In this document: one piece after another, positions 35,856-49,400 of the stretch | Position numbering within the stretch: position 1 is the first letter of the stretch | Layout: every line of letters starts with the position of its first letter | Assembly (NCBI GenBank): GCA_030248215.1 | Contig: JASANG010000633.1 | Coordinates: forward strand, 1-64,000 | Reading direction: 5' to 3' | Source: Enoplolaimus lenunculus | Taxonomy: Eukaryota > Nematoda > Enoplea > Enoplida > Thoracostomopsidae | DNA length: 64,000 nucleotides | Position numbers and translations under genes: made by a program | Notes under the pieces: generated by a model | Databases searched by the model: none | Told to the model about the DNA's origin: nothing | What the model saw: the letters and a program-made list of their open reading frames with translations, nothing else

Positions 35856-38800
35856 AGGCCAAGAAGTTCGGTTTGTTTTAAATGGTTATTATTTCTAAGT
35901 GATACGTTGATGATGTATAATGCATATATTGATGGACATACCGATATCGGGTACCGAAGCGACAGCCCCGTCTGTGTTAATTTTTACAAGGTAAGAATAC
36001 ATACTACCTCAGTTAATCATCGCTAACTATTTGCCAATTGAAACTATAACAACCAGCGTTTTGATTCGGTACACCGCTGAATAGATTTTGTTGATTGCTA
36101 CTAAATCAGCTTAAAATATTTGTTTTAAGATTAAAATTGAAAACAAAACTTGAAACACTTTTTTAGTATTTGACTATGATCCGTTAGAGAAAATAAATGT
36201 CAAGTATTTAAAGGCAATGGTGATATTGCTTAAAATTACATGGATCTCTAAAGATATAAATTTTTGGTGCTTTTTTATTTCCACCCCCAGCGACAAACTC
36301 TTCCCCCGCTTAGAAAATTTTTCTTTTCGGTTTTCAGGTTGGGACCCCCCTCACCGCGCAAGCAATACAATATTCGAAAACTGAACGCACCGGGGGATGT
36401 GTTCATAGCCACTCAGATATAGAAGCGTGACCCTTGAGCAAGAACACAGGGCTTTGCTTACGTCTAGTAGAGATTTTTTATCCACGTTGGGTAGAAATTG
36501 TTAAACAGCATATTTTACATATAACAGGTTCATAGTTTGCACTTATAATTGCTTGTAGCATACTCTATGAGGGCCTGGGATAAGCTTGTTAAAGTTGATT
36601 GAAGCATTCAGTCAGCAGTGTATGGTTGAGAGTCACTCACTTTCAAACAGCGCAGACCGTCTGTGAGAAGCTAAGCATTTCGGTCATAACAGAAAAACTG
36701 AATTAATCCATTTCTTATATGCTGATTTATTCAGTATAACTGATGTTTCGTATTTATTTTTTATGTTAACATTGAACGTATAATCATTACTCTCAGGTAT
36801 AATATTGGAGACTTTACATATTTAAAAATATATTTGAATGGGCAAAAATCTAAATGAACAGGGTCAAAATTGAAATAAATTAATACCAAATATTTAGCAT
36901 GAAAGTTATCATGTGATCAATTTCGGCCTGTTTGCGTAAAAATGTTCACTGCAATTGTCACCAGTTCAGTTAGCGATAGGTTTCGAACAATCAAACTATG
37001 ATATTAGGCGTTTTTAATGCTTAAAATTAATTATATTCAGTGTAGTTAACGAAAATTTTACACGCGAGTCACAAGACATTACTACAGTTTCGTTCTTACA
37101 AGCTTGAGCCATAAACCTAAGTTTTGCTTTTAAGTTAGAAAACTTCTATCTCTGTAGAAAAGGTGTAAAAACAGCCATGTGTTGTTTAAGAAACTTGCTT
37201 TAGCACAGTTTACAGATTCCGCTGTTTTTATATAAGAATGTATTATTTTCTATTTCGTTTGTTACCTTTTAGCTATATTAGGTGTCTACGAAAGCGGTTT
37301 AGCATCATTTATTGCCTATCAAGTGATAGTACTTTTCTTTCGGACTGCGCCAAACCTCAAACTAGCCAAAACAAAACAGTTTCAAAATTGCCGACTTAAC
37401 GGTACTATGCAGGGTGCAACCGCAGGTGAAACGTAGCGGAGCCGAAAGCGGAGACAGAACAAGAGGTGAAACGAAATTAGGTAGTGAAAAGTGTTTAATT
37501 TGTCAATTTTAGCAAATATTTGCAAAGTGTTGTCAAAAATTTCACTTTTAAGCTCTAGGAAGTCCAGATAATTATTTTGCAAAATTGTTCCTTACGAACA
37601 ACTGAAAGACAAACGCACCGAACGATACAATTTTTGTAAAAACTATGAAAAATTTCATTACACAAATTGAAGGAATCTTGAGCAGAAATTCTACCTGAGC
37701 CAGTGGTTTGCTTTATGTCTGAGTTGGAACCGGCAGTTTGTAAGCTGCTACTGCTTAATATACAAATTATTCATATAAACTTCATGAAAGTTTGCGGCGT
37801 TTCTTTATTAAAACATAGTCTTAATTACGCTAGAAATGGTCATAATTTGTTACTTCAGTAATCTTTGCTTGTTTTATATATCAATGGACGCGTCTTCTGT
37901 AAAGTAATTTTTGGTACCACGACTAAGGGACCATCTACAAAGACTTAGGCTTAGGAGTATGCTTATACTACTGTAACAGCCCTGTTCTATACACTGGCCA
38001 AGATTAAAAAGATGACATAAAGGTAAATTAGCGTTTCATTTTTTCCTCTGGCATAACATATTTCTTGAGGTTTGGCTTAGTGGTTTAATATAACTTCAAA
38101 GCGTACTTTCGATTTTAAAGAATGCACCTAAGTTTATTGTGGCGTTCGCATTACGATATTTAGAATTTAATTTTCAAAATTACTGGTTCAGAAAAAGGTT
38201 ACAGCCTAAGAAGCCATATTGATTCATCTTTGTTTTGTATCAATTAAATGAAATATTGTTACTTTTCAAAATAAAAAAATGTATAAATGCTGCTTTATTT
38301 TGTACTTGCGTATATATATTGCTATGATGTTGAGTAAATTATTAAAAGTCATGTTTGTATTTTGGCCAATGTATAGGAAAGGGCCGAAACAGTAGTATAA
38401 GCATATCCCTAAGCCTAAGCTCAAGCCTAAACCTAAGCCTAAGCGTAAGGATGTTACAGGCGCACCAGAAACCGAGTAGGCTGTAAAAAGTAACCTGGGC
38501 ATGTTGCCCGTACCTTCTATTTGAACAAAAACAAACGTTCAAACTATATCAACTAAATGCTACCTATCCCTACAAACACACCGTTATTCGAGTGGTAAAA
38601 TATTAAGGGTTAAAGAAGCATCAACCGTTGAATAACAAACTGCACACAACAAAATATATTTATTCTCCGGTCAACCATTATATTTTAGTATTATCTATTT
38701 ATGAGTAAACTTAAGACTATCTTATTTTTTGAGCATTCTATCAAGTTGTTGTTCTTTTTCACTTTTGTATACTTAAACACTTTTCTTAATAACATCAGCA

Positions 38801-41264
38801 AGGTCGAGTCGAAAGGCGGGACGGACGTCCCGGTCAAATAAAATTGTTCTGTCGCCAGAAACGGGGCATTAATATTGAAAAATACCTCACAGTTTATTAA
38901 TGGTATTTCAAAAGCCTGAATTCTGGTAGTTTGTTTCAACGCCAGCCCCAGCAATCCAGAGTTTATTTTTTCCGTTTTGCATCTGATCGCCATGAACGCG
39001 TTTTGCCGAGTTGTTTGTGTATATTGTACGTTTGAAACCACCTCGACGAGAGTCAAAAAGACTTGCTACAAAAACAGAAATGACCGTTACTGTTCGAAAT
39101 GTTATGCAAAACTGCAAGCCGCACGTGAGCTGCGTATGTTTGGATAGATTTTTGTTCTGTCTTCAACAGTTTTTTTCTGTATCTACCATTTACAATGAAA
39201 AAACGAGAACATATACGAGCGAAGGGCTAATGTTTTGCTAAACAAATGGCTGATTTCTTTGTACTTGCTCCATGAATGGGCCTTCCGCCAGTATCCCGCT
39301 GGGTGCAACCTGAGGTCTGCCTCTGCCGCTGGTTACGACAGAAAATCGACTTCCGGCGCCGGCAGAGCTTGTGCCGAACGTTCCGGCAATTTTGGCAGCG
39401 ATCCGCAGTTTTACAGCAGTTGTATCTTTCGAAACATTCGGCGTTAACTTTTGATACAATTATGTGGATTATAGTTGTGAATAAATTTAAAAAAGAACTT
39501 TAATTGGACAAATTCTGCCACACAGAAAAGTTTCAACTTCGCTTGCAAGACATGTGAAATACCTGGCTGGCCATCATAAAAAATTTATTGCCATGTCTGC
39601 CACTTGAGCTGGCTTTACAGGCCTGTTAGATCCGCATGTTACTACTTTTTACTTCTGTTCTTCTACTATAAATTTGTTTCACTTTTGGCACTTTTCGCTC
39701 ACGGAGTTCCATTCGCTATACATATTGCAAGGACGATCGAAAAATTCTGAATCCACAACTGCTCCTGAAACGAGAAATTCGCTAAACCCAGTGTATAAAC
39801 GAACGGAATAATACCGACTCGGAACTGGACAGCATGGTTAGAGGTCGAAATACTAAGACGGACATCCGGTACCTTTTACGTCTTGGATAAACCTGATTTA
39901 CTGGTTTTGGTTGACTAAAACTAGTGCGTCGTCCAGTTGTAAGTAACTGTATAATTGTATGGCCAATGTTGCTTTCAGGGGTATGACATTAACGGTTGAG
40001 GTTTCATTTTAAAATATGTGACTACTGGTTTTATAAATATTGAATACAATAAAAATGAACACAGCTCTTGTGTACAGTATCTCCCACAAGTGAGGTTAAC
40101 GCTTAGACATGGACTTTAAGTAAAGGCAAAGGCTTAGGCAAAGGTTTATGCTTAGGCATCAGCCTTATCTTAAGGCTTAGTCAAATGCCTGAGCGCAAAA
40201 GCGGCGAAAGTCTACAAAAGCCATGAAAACATTCAGTAAAAACAATGTCCTTCAGAAAGCATTGACAAAAATTTCTACTCGACGTTCCATCTCAGGTTGT
40301 GGTTTTAAAACAAGATTAACAGTTTACCGTTTGAAACAAAATCTTATTACCATATTTTATACTGCCGTAAGATCTAATATTTAAAGTAAACTTATCTTTA
40401 TGAAGTTTTTTTGTCAAATTTTCGCCTGTGTACGTCAAATAGATACTGCGTTCGCACTTTAATAACCACTTCACTATGAAACAAAAGGCAAACACCATGG
40501 GTGATACATATACCAAGTACAGTTTCCTGCCGTATAAAAATGCTCTCTTTCTCCCCCGGTGCCCTCCACAGGGTCAGTAAACACACCAGTCGCTTGCTAC
40601 CATGGAAAATGTTTGTTTACAAATTTTCGATTTTCAAACGATTTTTCTGATGAATTTTTAAATTGTTTATTCAATTTATCTTATCAAGTAGTCTATACCT
40701 GACAACTTTTGTATGAATAATAATTTGAAACGGGTAAACAATTGTTTACCGTTTTTGCACGATCCCAGGTACTTATGTCGATTGTAGACAAATTGTTGAA
40801 ATAGAAAATAATTGCTATTTATTTTCAAAAAATCTTTAATGTTTTTAATTTATGGTGGGTTTAACGCATGGTTGCACGTATCATCAAAGCATCCTTGGAT
40901 ACGTTTATATTTAAATTTGGAATAGACAAAAATGTCCTATTTGTTTTTGTGTGATTTTGTTGAAAATGAGGCCCCACTGAGGCCGTACGAAGGAAAATAT
41001 AGGAAATAAATGATCGAAGTTTAAACATTTTAGCATACTTCAAGTAATTAAAAGAATCTTCTCGATATTAATACTGAAAACCAAAATTTTACTTTGAAAT
41101 AATTATTTTTTTGGCTGTCTAATTTGGTTTGTTCAGAATCAAATGATATATAGCAAGATTCAACGACAGTCGACACAAAAAGGGGAATGGTCTTATTTTT
41201 TCAACTTCAAACGACGTGAGAACACCACCCACAAACGTGGACATCTAGTTCCTATAACTGACTG
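35856..41264. other. Gene-poor stretch, 35.9-41.3 kb
   Basis: No supported exon. It holds a decayed tRNA-like fragment (36395-36520), CCGGAG-family copies (37405-37470, 39298-39420), two half copies of the GGCCCATG/TTAGGC family (37940-37999 and 38363-38452), and TTAGGC-like words at 40095-40195. Open frames on both strands at 38.7-39.5 kb show no recognised domain. Confidence 0.55.
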
Positions 41265-41449
41265 GGCCCATGTATAGAACAGGGCCGGATCGTTTTCCGG
41301 ACGGGCTATAATAGAGTCAGTTTAAGCTTTAGACTAATTTTTTAGCTTAGGATTAGGCTTAGGAATAGGCTCATCCATATGCTTAGGCTTAGGCTTAGGC
41401 TTAGGAATATGCTTATACTACTGTTCCGGCCCTGTTCTATACATGGGCC
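41265..41449 (+). mobile_element. Best-preserved GGCCCATG-ended element with TTAGGC repeats
   Basis: The 24-bp ends are perfect inverted repeats: GGCCCATGTATAGAACAGGG then CCGG, and the complement at the right. Between them lie CGTTTTCCGGACGGGC, TATAATAGAGTCAGTTTAAG, two separated TTAGGC blocks and TTAGGAATATGCTTATACTA. No coding capacity. Flanks are ACTGACTG and GCTGACTG (7 of 8). Confidence 0.95.
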
Positions 41450-42692
41450 GCTGACTGGCAAACCTCCTTCTAACCGAGAAGTAGTGATTCGAATATTGGC
41501 TTGAAATTGGATCTTTTACCAAAAGGAAATATTCATATGAGAAAGGGTTAATTGAAGCTCATTTTAAACCTAAAAAAGCGAAAAAATAAATCTGCCTTGA
41601 AGGACAAACGCAATCCTGCAGCAAAACGTGTTCTAGGACAGCTTATAGATTCACAACGGCTTCAAACGCCACGAAAGTATAGGAAACGTTCCTTTCAACA
41701 TGGATGAATATGTAGGAAACAAACGTGTACTATCTCCGTAGGCTATAACACACTTTTGATTGTCTTTATCTCTGATTGGACTGTTTATGAATAATCAAAC
41801 TAATTGTTCAAGCAAACAATTTTCAATCCAACCAATAAATCGAAGATTTAAAATATCGAACCGGATTTACATAAATGAAAAATGCGAGCTAAAACCCTCA
41901 TTTTTCATGTACTGATTTAAAATTCCTTCGGCATTCTTATAGGATATATTTGGCACAGGTGAAGCTATGATTTCGGACAAGGGCAGTGGTGTTGTTTCAC
42001 ATAAAAATCTCACATTAGAGAATTTTTGTGTTATAGGTACAAACTCAAAGTTTTTAAAATCTTTTTATAAAATTACACAAACAAAGGAGAGATGGTGACA
42101 AAGATATTTTTATAATTTTTTTGTTTTTTCCACCCGCTGTAGAAAAAAACGAAACAAAAACCGGAAGAAACCGTTGTTTTTGGCTGGTTTTTTTTCGGTT
42201 CCGAGCCCTGATGTAAAGCGCAAGCCATTAATTAATTAATTAATGCGATACCTGCGAATTTTAGTTGTAATCGTAATGGAAATCGTGAACGTTCTCCTAT
42301 TGAAATGAACATTAGCAAGGTAAGATTTTGATTTTTTTATTCTGTAACCAAGGTGACAACCTTTGGCACTTAAAACATAGCTGGGTTCTTTGTGTAACGT
42401 TAGCACTAGATAGCATCCTGAATCTTGAATAGGGCATGTCCTGAACAAAATATGGACGCTAAAATCTAAACAAGAACCTACGATTCACTTTAATTATAAT
42501 CAGCAGTGGTTGATCCACAAGATCGTCCGATGAGGGATGATACCTGATGATCCTTTAATAATGATTAACTTCTGAAGAGGGCGCAAACAATTTTGAGTTC
42601 GTGACGCAACCTGGCCAAAAGTAAATACCCATCGAAGAAGGCTGTACATCTTTCACCCATGTTCCAAAATCTAAACAATGCATGCGATTAAT
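41450..42692. other. Non-coding stretch, 41.5-42.7 kb
   Basis: It contains one end of a TTAA-flanked piggyBac-like MITE (about 41531-41555: ATTCATATGAGAAAGGG then TTAA). Otherwise nothing recognised. Confidence 0.5.
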
Positions 42693-42887
42693 GGCCCATG
42701 TTATTTTAAGGGGTGTCCAGGTGTCTGGTGGATCTACAAAAGTGTAGCTTTAGATTCTAGATTACATTTTTGCTTAAGCTTAGGCTTAGGCTTAGGCTTA
42801 GGAATACGTTTTTGCAACGCTTAGGCTTAGGCTTAGGCTTAGGAATACGCTTAATCTTCTGTTACGCTTCTTAAAGTAACATTGGCC
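42693..42887 (+). mobile_element. GGCCCATG-ended element with TTAGGC repeats, subfamily 2
   Basis: GGCCCATGTTATTTTAAGGG start, AAAGTAACATTGGCC end, two TTAGGC blocks of three units each, each followed by AATACG. CGATTAAT flanks both sides perfectly. It sits about 500 bp upstream of the first recognised exon of the chitin-binding gene. Confidence 0.92.
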
Positions 42888-43173
42888 CGATTAATTATAT
42901 TTCAGCGGTACAAATTACTACTTTGGCTGGTCATTTTCTGTCATAGCCTGATATTATGCTACGGATATCATGGCATAGATTTATTGCTTGGTATGTTTAT
43001 ATATTGCTTGTATCTCGTTGTGCTAAAGCTTAAACTTTGGCTGTTTAGTCGTTGAACTAAACCAATTTTTGACAATGATTTAACAAATAACTGTTTAAGT
43101 ATTCCTGAACGCGATAAGGTTGAACGAGTTCGGTGGTATTTATCACTAATATTTCACTGGTTTAGTAACAAAT

Positions 43174-43211
43174 ATTTTAGCCCCAAATTACAATTATCAC
43201 AAAACGATACG
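43174..43211 (+). other. Possible upstream exon of the chitin-binding gene
   Basis: A short segment between ATATTTTAG and ATACG|GTAAGTG would give a phase 0-in, phase 1-out exon (about 43181-43211) that fits the next exon's phase. A hydrophobic open frame starting MLRISWHRFIAWYVYILL at about 42957 could supply the signal peptide, but its donor would be weak. Not proven. Confidence 0.2.
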
Positions 43212-43308
43212 GTAAGTGTATTCTGTTGCTGAGCATTACTGGATGAGTATTTTCAAACATTAAAAGTTTTCAACTCCAAATCCGTAATAAGTTTTATCAA
43301 GGATTACG

Positions 43309-43375
43309 TATATATAGTTATATATATGTATATATTATATATATTATATATAAGTATATATATTATTTAAATGTA
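43309..43375. repeat. (TA)n microsatellite
   Basis: TATATA-rich tract just upstream of the first recognised chitin-binding exon. Confidence 0.9.
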
Positions 43376-43407
43376 GATATTAAAATGATAGAATATTAAA
43401 TTTTCAG

Positions 43408-46400
43408 ATAAAATACTATGTGCAAATCGAAAAGATGGAATGTATCCTGATCCCAGAAAAGCTTGCTCATCTACGTTTCTCGTGTGTTCAAGTAAAGTAT
43501 AAACGATTAAAATTAAAATTTGGACAGAAAACTAACATTTCTTTTGAGGCAAATTGCTGGAAAGTCAGGCAAAATGCTAATTTTGAGACAGTTCAAAATA
43601 CAACTCTCTGGATCCCATTGATCAACAAAGTTTTTCATCTGCAACGCTTGCTCGCAAAAAACTTCCACTTAATAAACTTGTGCGCTAGTTAAATGAAATC
43701 TAGGCTGAATCTGTGGTATTTGACTAATATACAAATTGCAGCAATCTAAAACTGCAATCAGTGCAATTTTGTTTCTTGCAATTTCAGACAGCAGGCATGA
43801 TTTTCAGTCGTGTCCAGTCGGATTTATTTTTGAAGATCGCGATAATTTTTGCGTTGTACCCGACAGAGTCAAATCCTGTGCTGAAATATTTGCTCATGGT
43901 GCAAACGGTCTCAAGCAGCGAAAGCAGTCAACTGGCGTTAAGCGGCATATCACAAGGACCCGAGGCCAAAACGCAAAACCACCGTTAATATTTGAAAGTG
44001 TAGATTCGACTGTGGAAGAACAAAACACTTCCGCTGATGATGTATTCAATACGCAACATATTCCAGGTAATGCATTTCCCACAATAATTTGCGTACGCTG
44101 ACACAATTTTTACATTACCGTCATGTACAGGTCGCAAAAATATAGCGACTTGTGCCCAATTAATGTTGAGTTGAATTACCGGCGCTTTGAAATGTGTTAG
44201 GGCGAAATACTTTTGAAACAAATGTCTGCAAAAAAATCAAACAATATTTCTTTGTTGTTGTCAGCTAAATGATACAAACTATTTCAGAAATTTTCACAAG
44301 ATTTAAGTAACAAATCTAAATTCTAATTAAGTAGCCTCGTGTTATTATTCATGATATCAAATTATTGTTATTATTATTATTATTAAATATATTACTTATC
44401 GATATTATTTTGATTATTATTATTATTTTTATTATTATTGTTGTGTTTTTATTATTATTATTATTATTATTAGTATTAGTATTATTTGTAGATTTAACCT
44501 GCAAGGGTCGCAAAAACAGCCTGCTTCCAAATCCGGCGTCACAGTGTAGCGCAACGTTTTTCAGTTGCACAGATGGCCAGCTCCAACGTTTCCATTGCCC
44601 CAACGGTCTGATGTTCGATCGTTTTGGTGATCGGTGTAATTTTCCAGCAGAAATTGTGGGTTGCGGATTTACAGCAAGACCTGTGCCTGGCGCTAAAAAA
44701 TTCAGCCAGGGTGCGTCGTCCAAACTTTCTTCTCTCAAGCCAAGCTCCACAGGCGAACCCAAAGTGCAAAATCGTGAATCGTGGGGAGCAATACTGTTAA
44801 CCGAATCCACTCAGGTCCCAAGTATTCGCCGCTTCACTGACGGGTTTGCCCAGAATCGCCAGCCTGGGTCGCCGAGATTTTTCCTACAAAACTCACCGCA
44901 TCGGTATATAGTTCGGCAAAGTTTGAACCCTGCTCGTGTGGTTCCGACTCGCGTATCTACGAAAATTCCGCCAGCCGGCAATTATGGACGCTTGTTCACT
45001 GACGTATCCAGGATGGCGCTTGGTCCCTTCAAGTCGTCAGCAGCAACGATGACTTCTCGCCGATCGCCCAGCTCATTTGATTTTAAATCTTTGCCCAATA
45101 ATATTTTAGACCCTCGCAGAAACTTTTATGCAACCAATCCGAAGTTACCCGTTAATATAAAAGATTTTTCGATAAACAAAGACCTTCTTCAAAGACACGA
45201 TTCCCACAAACGTGTTCACTTTTCAATCAGTCATGAGAATAAAGCAGCAGAAATTCAAAGAAATCGTGGGAAAGGCTACAAACTAGACACTGTGGACCCC
45301 AACGTATCACACAACCGTAACCTGATTAAATTAAGCCAAAGAAGTGACATAGCGGAGCCACTTCGAAAAACACGCAACCAATTGCGTTCGGCTACTGACC
45401 AAATAAACACTGGAGATGTTCACCGCAACCAATCAGAGAATGCTAAATACTCCCATCATGAGAAAAGTACACAATTCACCCCAGGGGTTGAGGCTTCGCT
45501 AAACCCCACTGCCAAACAAACAACTATACCCTTTGTTACTGAAATGGCAAATGACGGTAGCGTCGTCGAACAAAGATTGGCCAAAACTAACTTTGAACCA
45601 CCAAAATCACACCATGAGTCCAGAAGAAATCAACAAAAACGCCAACGTCAAGTACCGAACGAAGGAAACTACACGAATAAGCGAAAGCGGCTGCTGAAAA
45701 ATCCGGAAAATTCAATACGACAAGATTCATTAGAGTCGAATGAAAATATCGATGAACAATTCGAAATTCCTAAGCACATCAAAAAGCTGCCGCGAACACC
45801 GAGTAAGTTCAGTTGACTTTTTCGCTAAAAAAGTTGTTGTTTTAGTGTGATAGGGCAGTCAATTAGATACCGAAAATTTTTGGAAGCTACAAAGTTGATC
45901 GTTAGTTGATAAATGATAAATCGCGTGGAATACAATACGCCAAATATCTAATCCTTACTGAGACCGTTTAGGATGTTTTCCGACAGTCCTTCCGGCCATT
46001 GAGTGCTCAGCATTGTTTTTTTAGTTTTTTCTTTGTTCGAAACAATTAGGGATTGACATCAGAAGCCTAAATATGCAAAAAAATTATCCAAGCCTAGGCC
46101 TGAACCGTTAGTTAAGTATAATTTTCAGTCTTACCGCATCCCTAAGGGTAGCGCTGTACTTTTGATGACGTTCGGTGCCGTCCGTCACCCGTACGGCGCC
46201 GTCCTTCACCCATACGGCGTCGTTCGTCATTCGTACAGCGCCGTCCGTCACCTATACGAAGCCGTGCGTCACAGTGCGTCACAGTGCAGTATCGTGCGCG
46301 AATTACTCGCGTACAATACCGTATAGTGATTGACGGTTATGGACAGCGCCGTACGGTGACGGACGTCGCCGAACGACAAATATAGCGCAACACAAACTGG

Positions 46401-49400
46401 GGGGAGTAGGTAGAATGTGCAACAGTCCACACACAACCATTTGAGCCAACTAAAATTAATGTTTCAGTTTTTGATTGCGCGGATAAAGTAGACGGAACTT
46501 ATTCGCATCCGCTGACAAATTGCAGTCAGATATACTTCACGTGTACGAATGGTTCGCCGTCCGTGGATATGTGCCAACCTGGGTAATAAATAAGGCCGGT
46601 TGAATCAGGGTTGTTAAGCGGCCCTACTTTATTCATATTTTTACTTTTTGCCACTGAAATTACGATTTTTGCACGTTTCTCTCGCGAAATTTCTTTTAGT
46701 CAAGTAACCGGTACTAACGTCATCAATGACAAAATCTGTCCCTCTTGTAAAATGCGGAAGCTTCCTCTCTTATTCGGGTCACTACAGTGCCTAAGCAACG
46801 AAGAAACACGGTTGCGATATAAATCATGACATGTGAGTGGCAGCTTCAAATTGCTATAGTACCTATTACCAGATGGCGACAGGTTTTGTAACTTTTGAAC
46901 CATTGATCATATATATTGAATATATTCCTCGGCACCCACTTGGCGCACCTCGCTTGTTTGAGGACTATTGGCGACTAGCGGTGATAAGAACTGCGCACGT
47001 TTGGAGAAAATATACCCGGCCGTAACAATTGTGCGGTCAGATTTGTACTGCCAACGAAATTGTCGTTGGTAAAAGCCATAACTGCAGATGTATTTTGATA
47101 TTGATTTTTTCAGATCTCGATATGATATATTTTCCGGTTATTGTTATCCTGCACGAGTTTTATATGCATGCAGCAAACAAGTCAAACTTGCTGCGACGCA
47201 TAACATTTCTTTGTCACGGCGTAAGTTTAAAGTTCGTAAACTGAAAATTTTTCGCTTAACCCTTTCTCACATGAATATTTTCTATTTCCCCTGAGACATA
47301 CTTTTATGCTAGGATTCGAACTAAAGTGACTGGAATGGGAGGCGTATACCATCACCACTCAGCTATAGGAGCTTGACGCTATAGCCCGAGGGGGCTCTCA
47401 CGTCTTGTGGTGATTTAGTACCATGTATACGTGTTGCAATTGTTAAACACGGTGCGATATATTATTTAACGTATATACACTGCGCTGAGTTGCCTATCGG
47501 CAATACAATGTGAGAAGGGGTTAATTTGAACATACAAACGAACGTTTTAAGTGCATTTTTCGAGTCTGTCCTAAATTTTCATGCGAGCTTTTTTCCCTGT
47601 CGATACCTATTTATGTACCTTGGTTAAAAACGAATGGCAAATTAAAATTGTGAATTCTAGAACAAACCAGATTATATTTTTTAAAACCGCCCAAACAACA
47701 CTAAATTTTGGGTATATGCTAATATTTCAACCAGGTATTACGCTTCGGACATGAACACTAGCAGATTCAAAGGGGGGATGCGGTGGTGGGTCATACGCCT
47801 CCCTCTGTCAGAAAATTTTTTGCGGCAAAATGGTGTAAGTTCCCTACCTTAAATGTTCCATTTGCACATATATAGCATATATACAGCAAAAATTGTGTTT
47901 CATAACTTTTGCCGCCGCCCCGTCAGAAATTTTTAGATCTGCCGCCGGACATGAAACCGAGCATATGCTATAGATTTTGGTTAAATAAGGACAAAAAGTG
48001 TCCGACCGGCCATATGTGGTCCATATCACAAAATTTACGCTAGAGAGGCTATAGTTTGACTAATCTCGACGTCAAATTAAAATTCTTCTACCGAGTAAGC
48101 TTACTCACTCTTTCTCTCACCGGCATTATGCCGAGTTCCGGGACATGTTCCTACATTACAGATTTTAAAAAAGTCGTATTTTTTCTTGTTTTTTACAGAA
48201 CTTTTTAACTGTTCGTCCAAATTGCCCGGTATCTACAGTAATCCAAATCCGGCATGTAGCCGTTTGCTATTTGCATGCAGTGCCCAACCGGAACCTGCAA
48301 TACAAATGTTTCAATGCGGAGCGCATTATCGTTACAACGCTCAATCTGCTCGGTGTATGCGGCCAGAATACGTTCCGGACTGCTCAACACCGAAAATTAT
48401 TCAATTTGCTCAATTTTCAACCCCAAACGAAACTGCCGTTCAATTTACTACCCCAAATCCGGCGCACGGGGGCCCGCCGTTTAGATGGCAGACCACAGGA
48501 CAAACAGCGATCGCCATAGGCAGTGACCCGGTTCAGTCTAACGAATCTAGCGCGAAGCTGACAAATTTAACACCGGTAGAAAACAGCGACGAAGCGAGTA
48601 AAGATGCTGCGACACCTGGTGATAAATTTTCCGACACCAGAAAGCAATACGAATCCAAAGTTGGAACCCTGGACCAGAAAAAGAATAACAAAGAGCCAGA
48701 TTTGCATATTAAACCTGACCGACAAATAGATGGTAATAAATTTAGTCAGAATTTGTTTAGGTTAGGCTTTTAGAGGTGAATGGGCGCTGAGCGTCGCATG
48801 AGGGTACCACGTCGACCGTGACACCCTGAAATGGTGTTAAATAAAATCGCTCCTGCCCTAAATGTTGGAGACAATGCTAAATAATTTGCACACAAGAACT
48901 CAGTATAGCCACAGATTTAGTACGTCGGCAAACAACCGTAATCACGGATACGGCCTTGTATGATGTTAAATGCTACGCGTGCTCAGCGCACCCACCGCCA
49001 AGATTTTTTGAATACCTGGATGACTTTAAGCCTAGCTAACGAATATGAAATACCAGCATACGCGCTTCTTAAATTTTATAGATACTAAACGCGTTATTTT
49101 AGATAGCTTTACGCTAAAACATTTTTGACAATTCAAAGATATTTCATTAGTTGTAACATTCAACTTTGAACATCGTCCAAAGCGGCAACTGCTCAAATCT
49201 GTTGCTAATTGCAGCAGTTTTTTAATAAATATATTAAAATAGAAGAATTATTTCTAAATATGATTTAATTTTAATCACCGTATACTCAAAGTAGTGGCCA
49301 ATTAAATTTGTTTCATGGCTGTCTCCTATGCGGGATTAAAATTAACACAGTCCATAATTTTAAATGTTTGTTTTGTTTTTCAGTATTTAATTGTGAAAAC

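Noticed and set aside
38691-39241. Overlapping open frames on both strands around 39 kb
   Set aside because: No domain, no splice signals fitting a gene, and a CCGGAG-type repeat lies next to them.
37940-42887. TTAGGC arrays as evidence that the window is near a chromosome end
   Set aside because: Arrays are only two to four units, occur in both orientations and sit between inverted repeats with target duplications, so they belong to mobile elements.
43420-43692. 90-codon open frame starting MQIEKMEC
   Set aside because: It overlaps the first chitin-binding exon in a different frame; the exon's frame gives CANRKDGMYPDP and a correct CBM14 half with matching splice phase.
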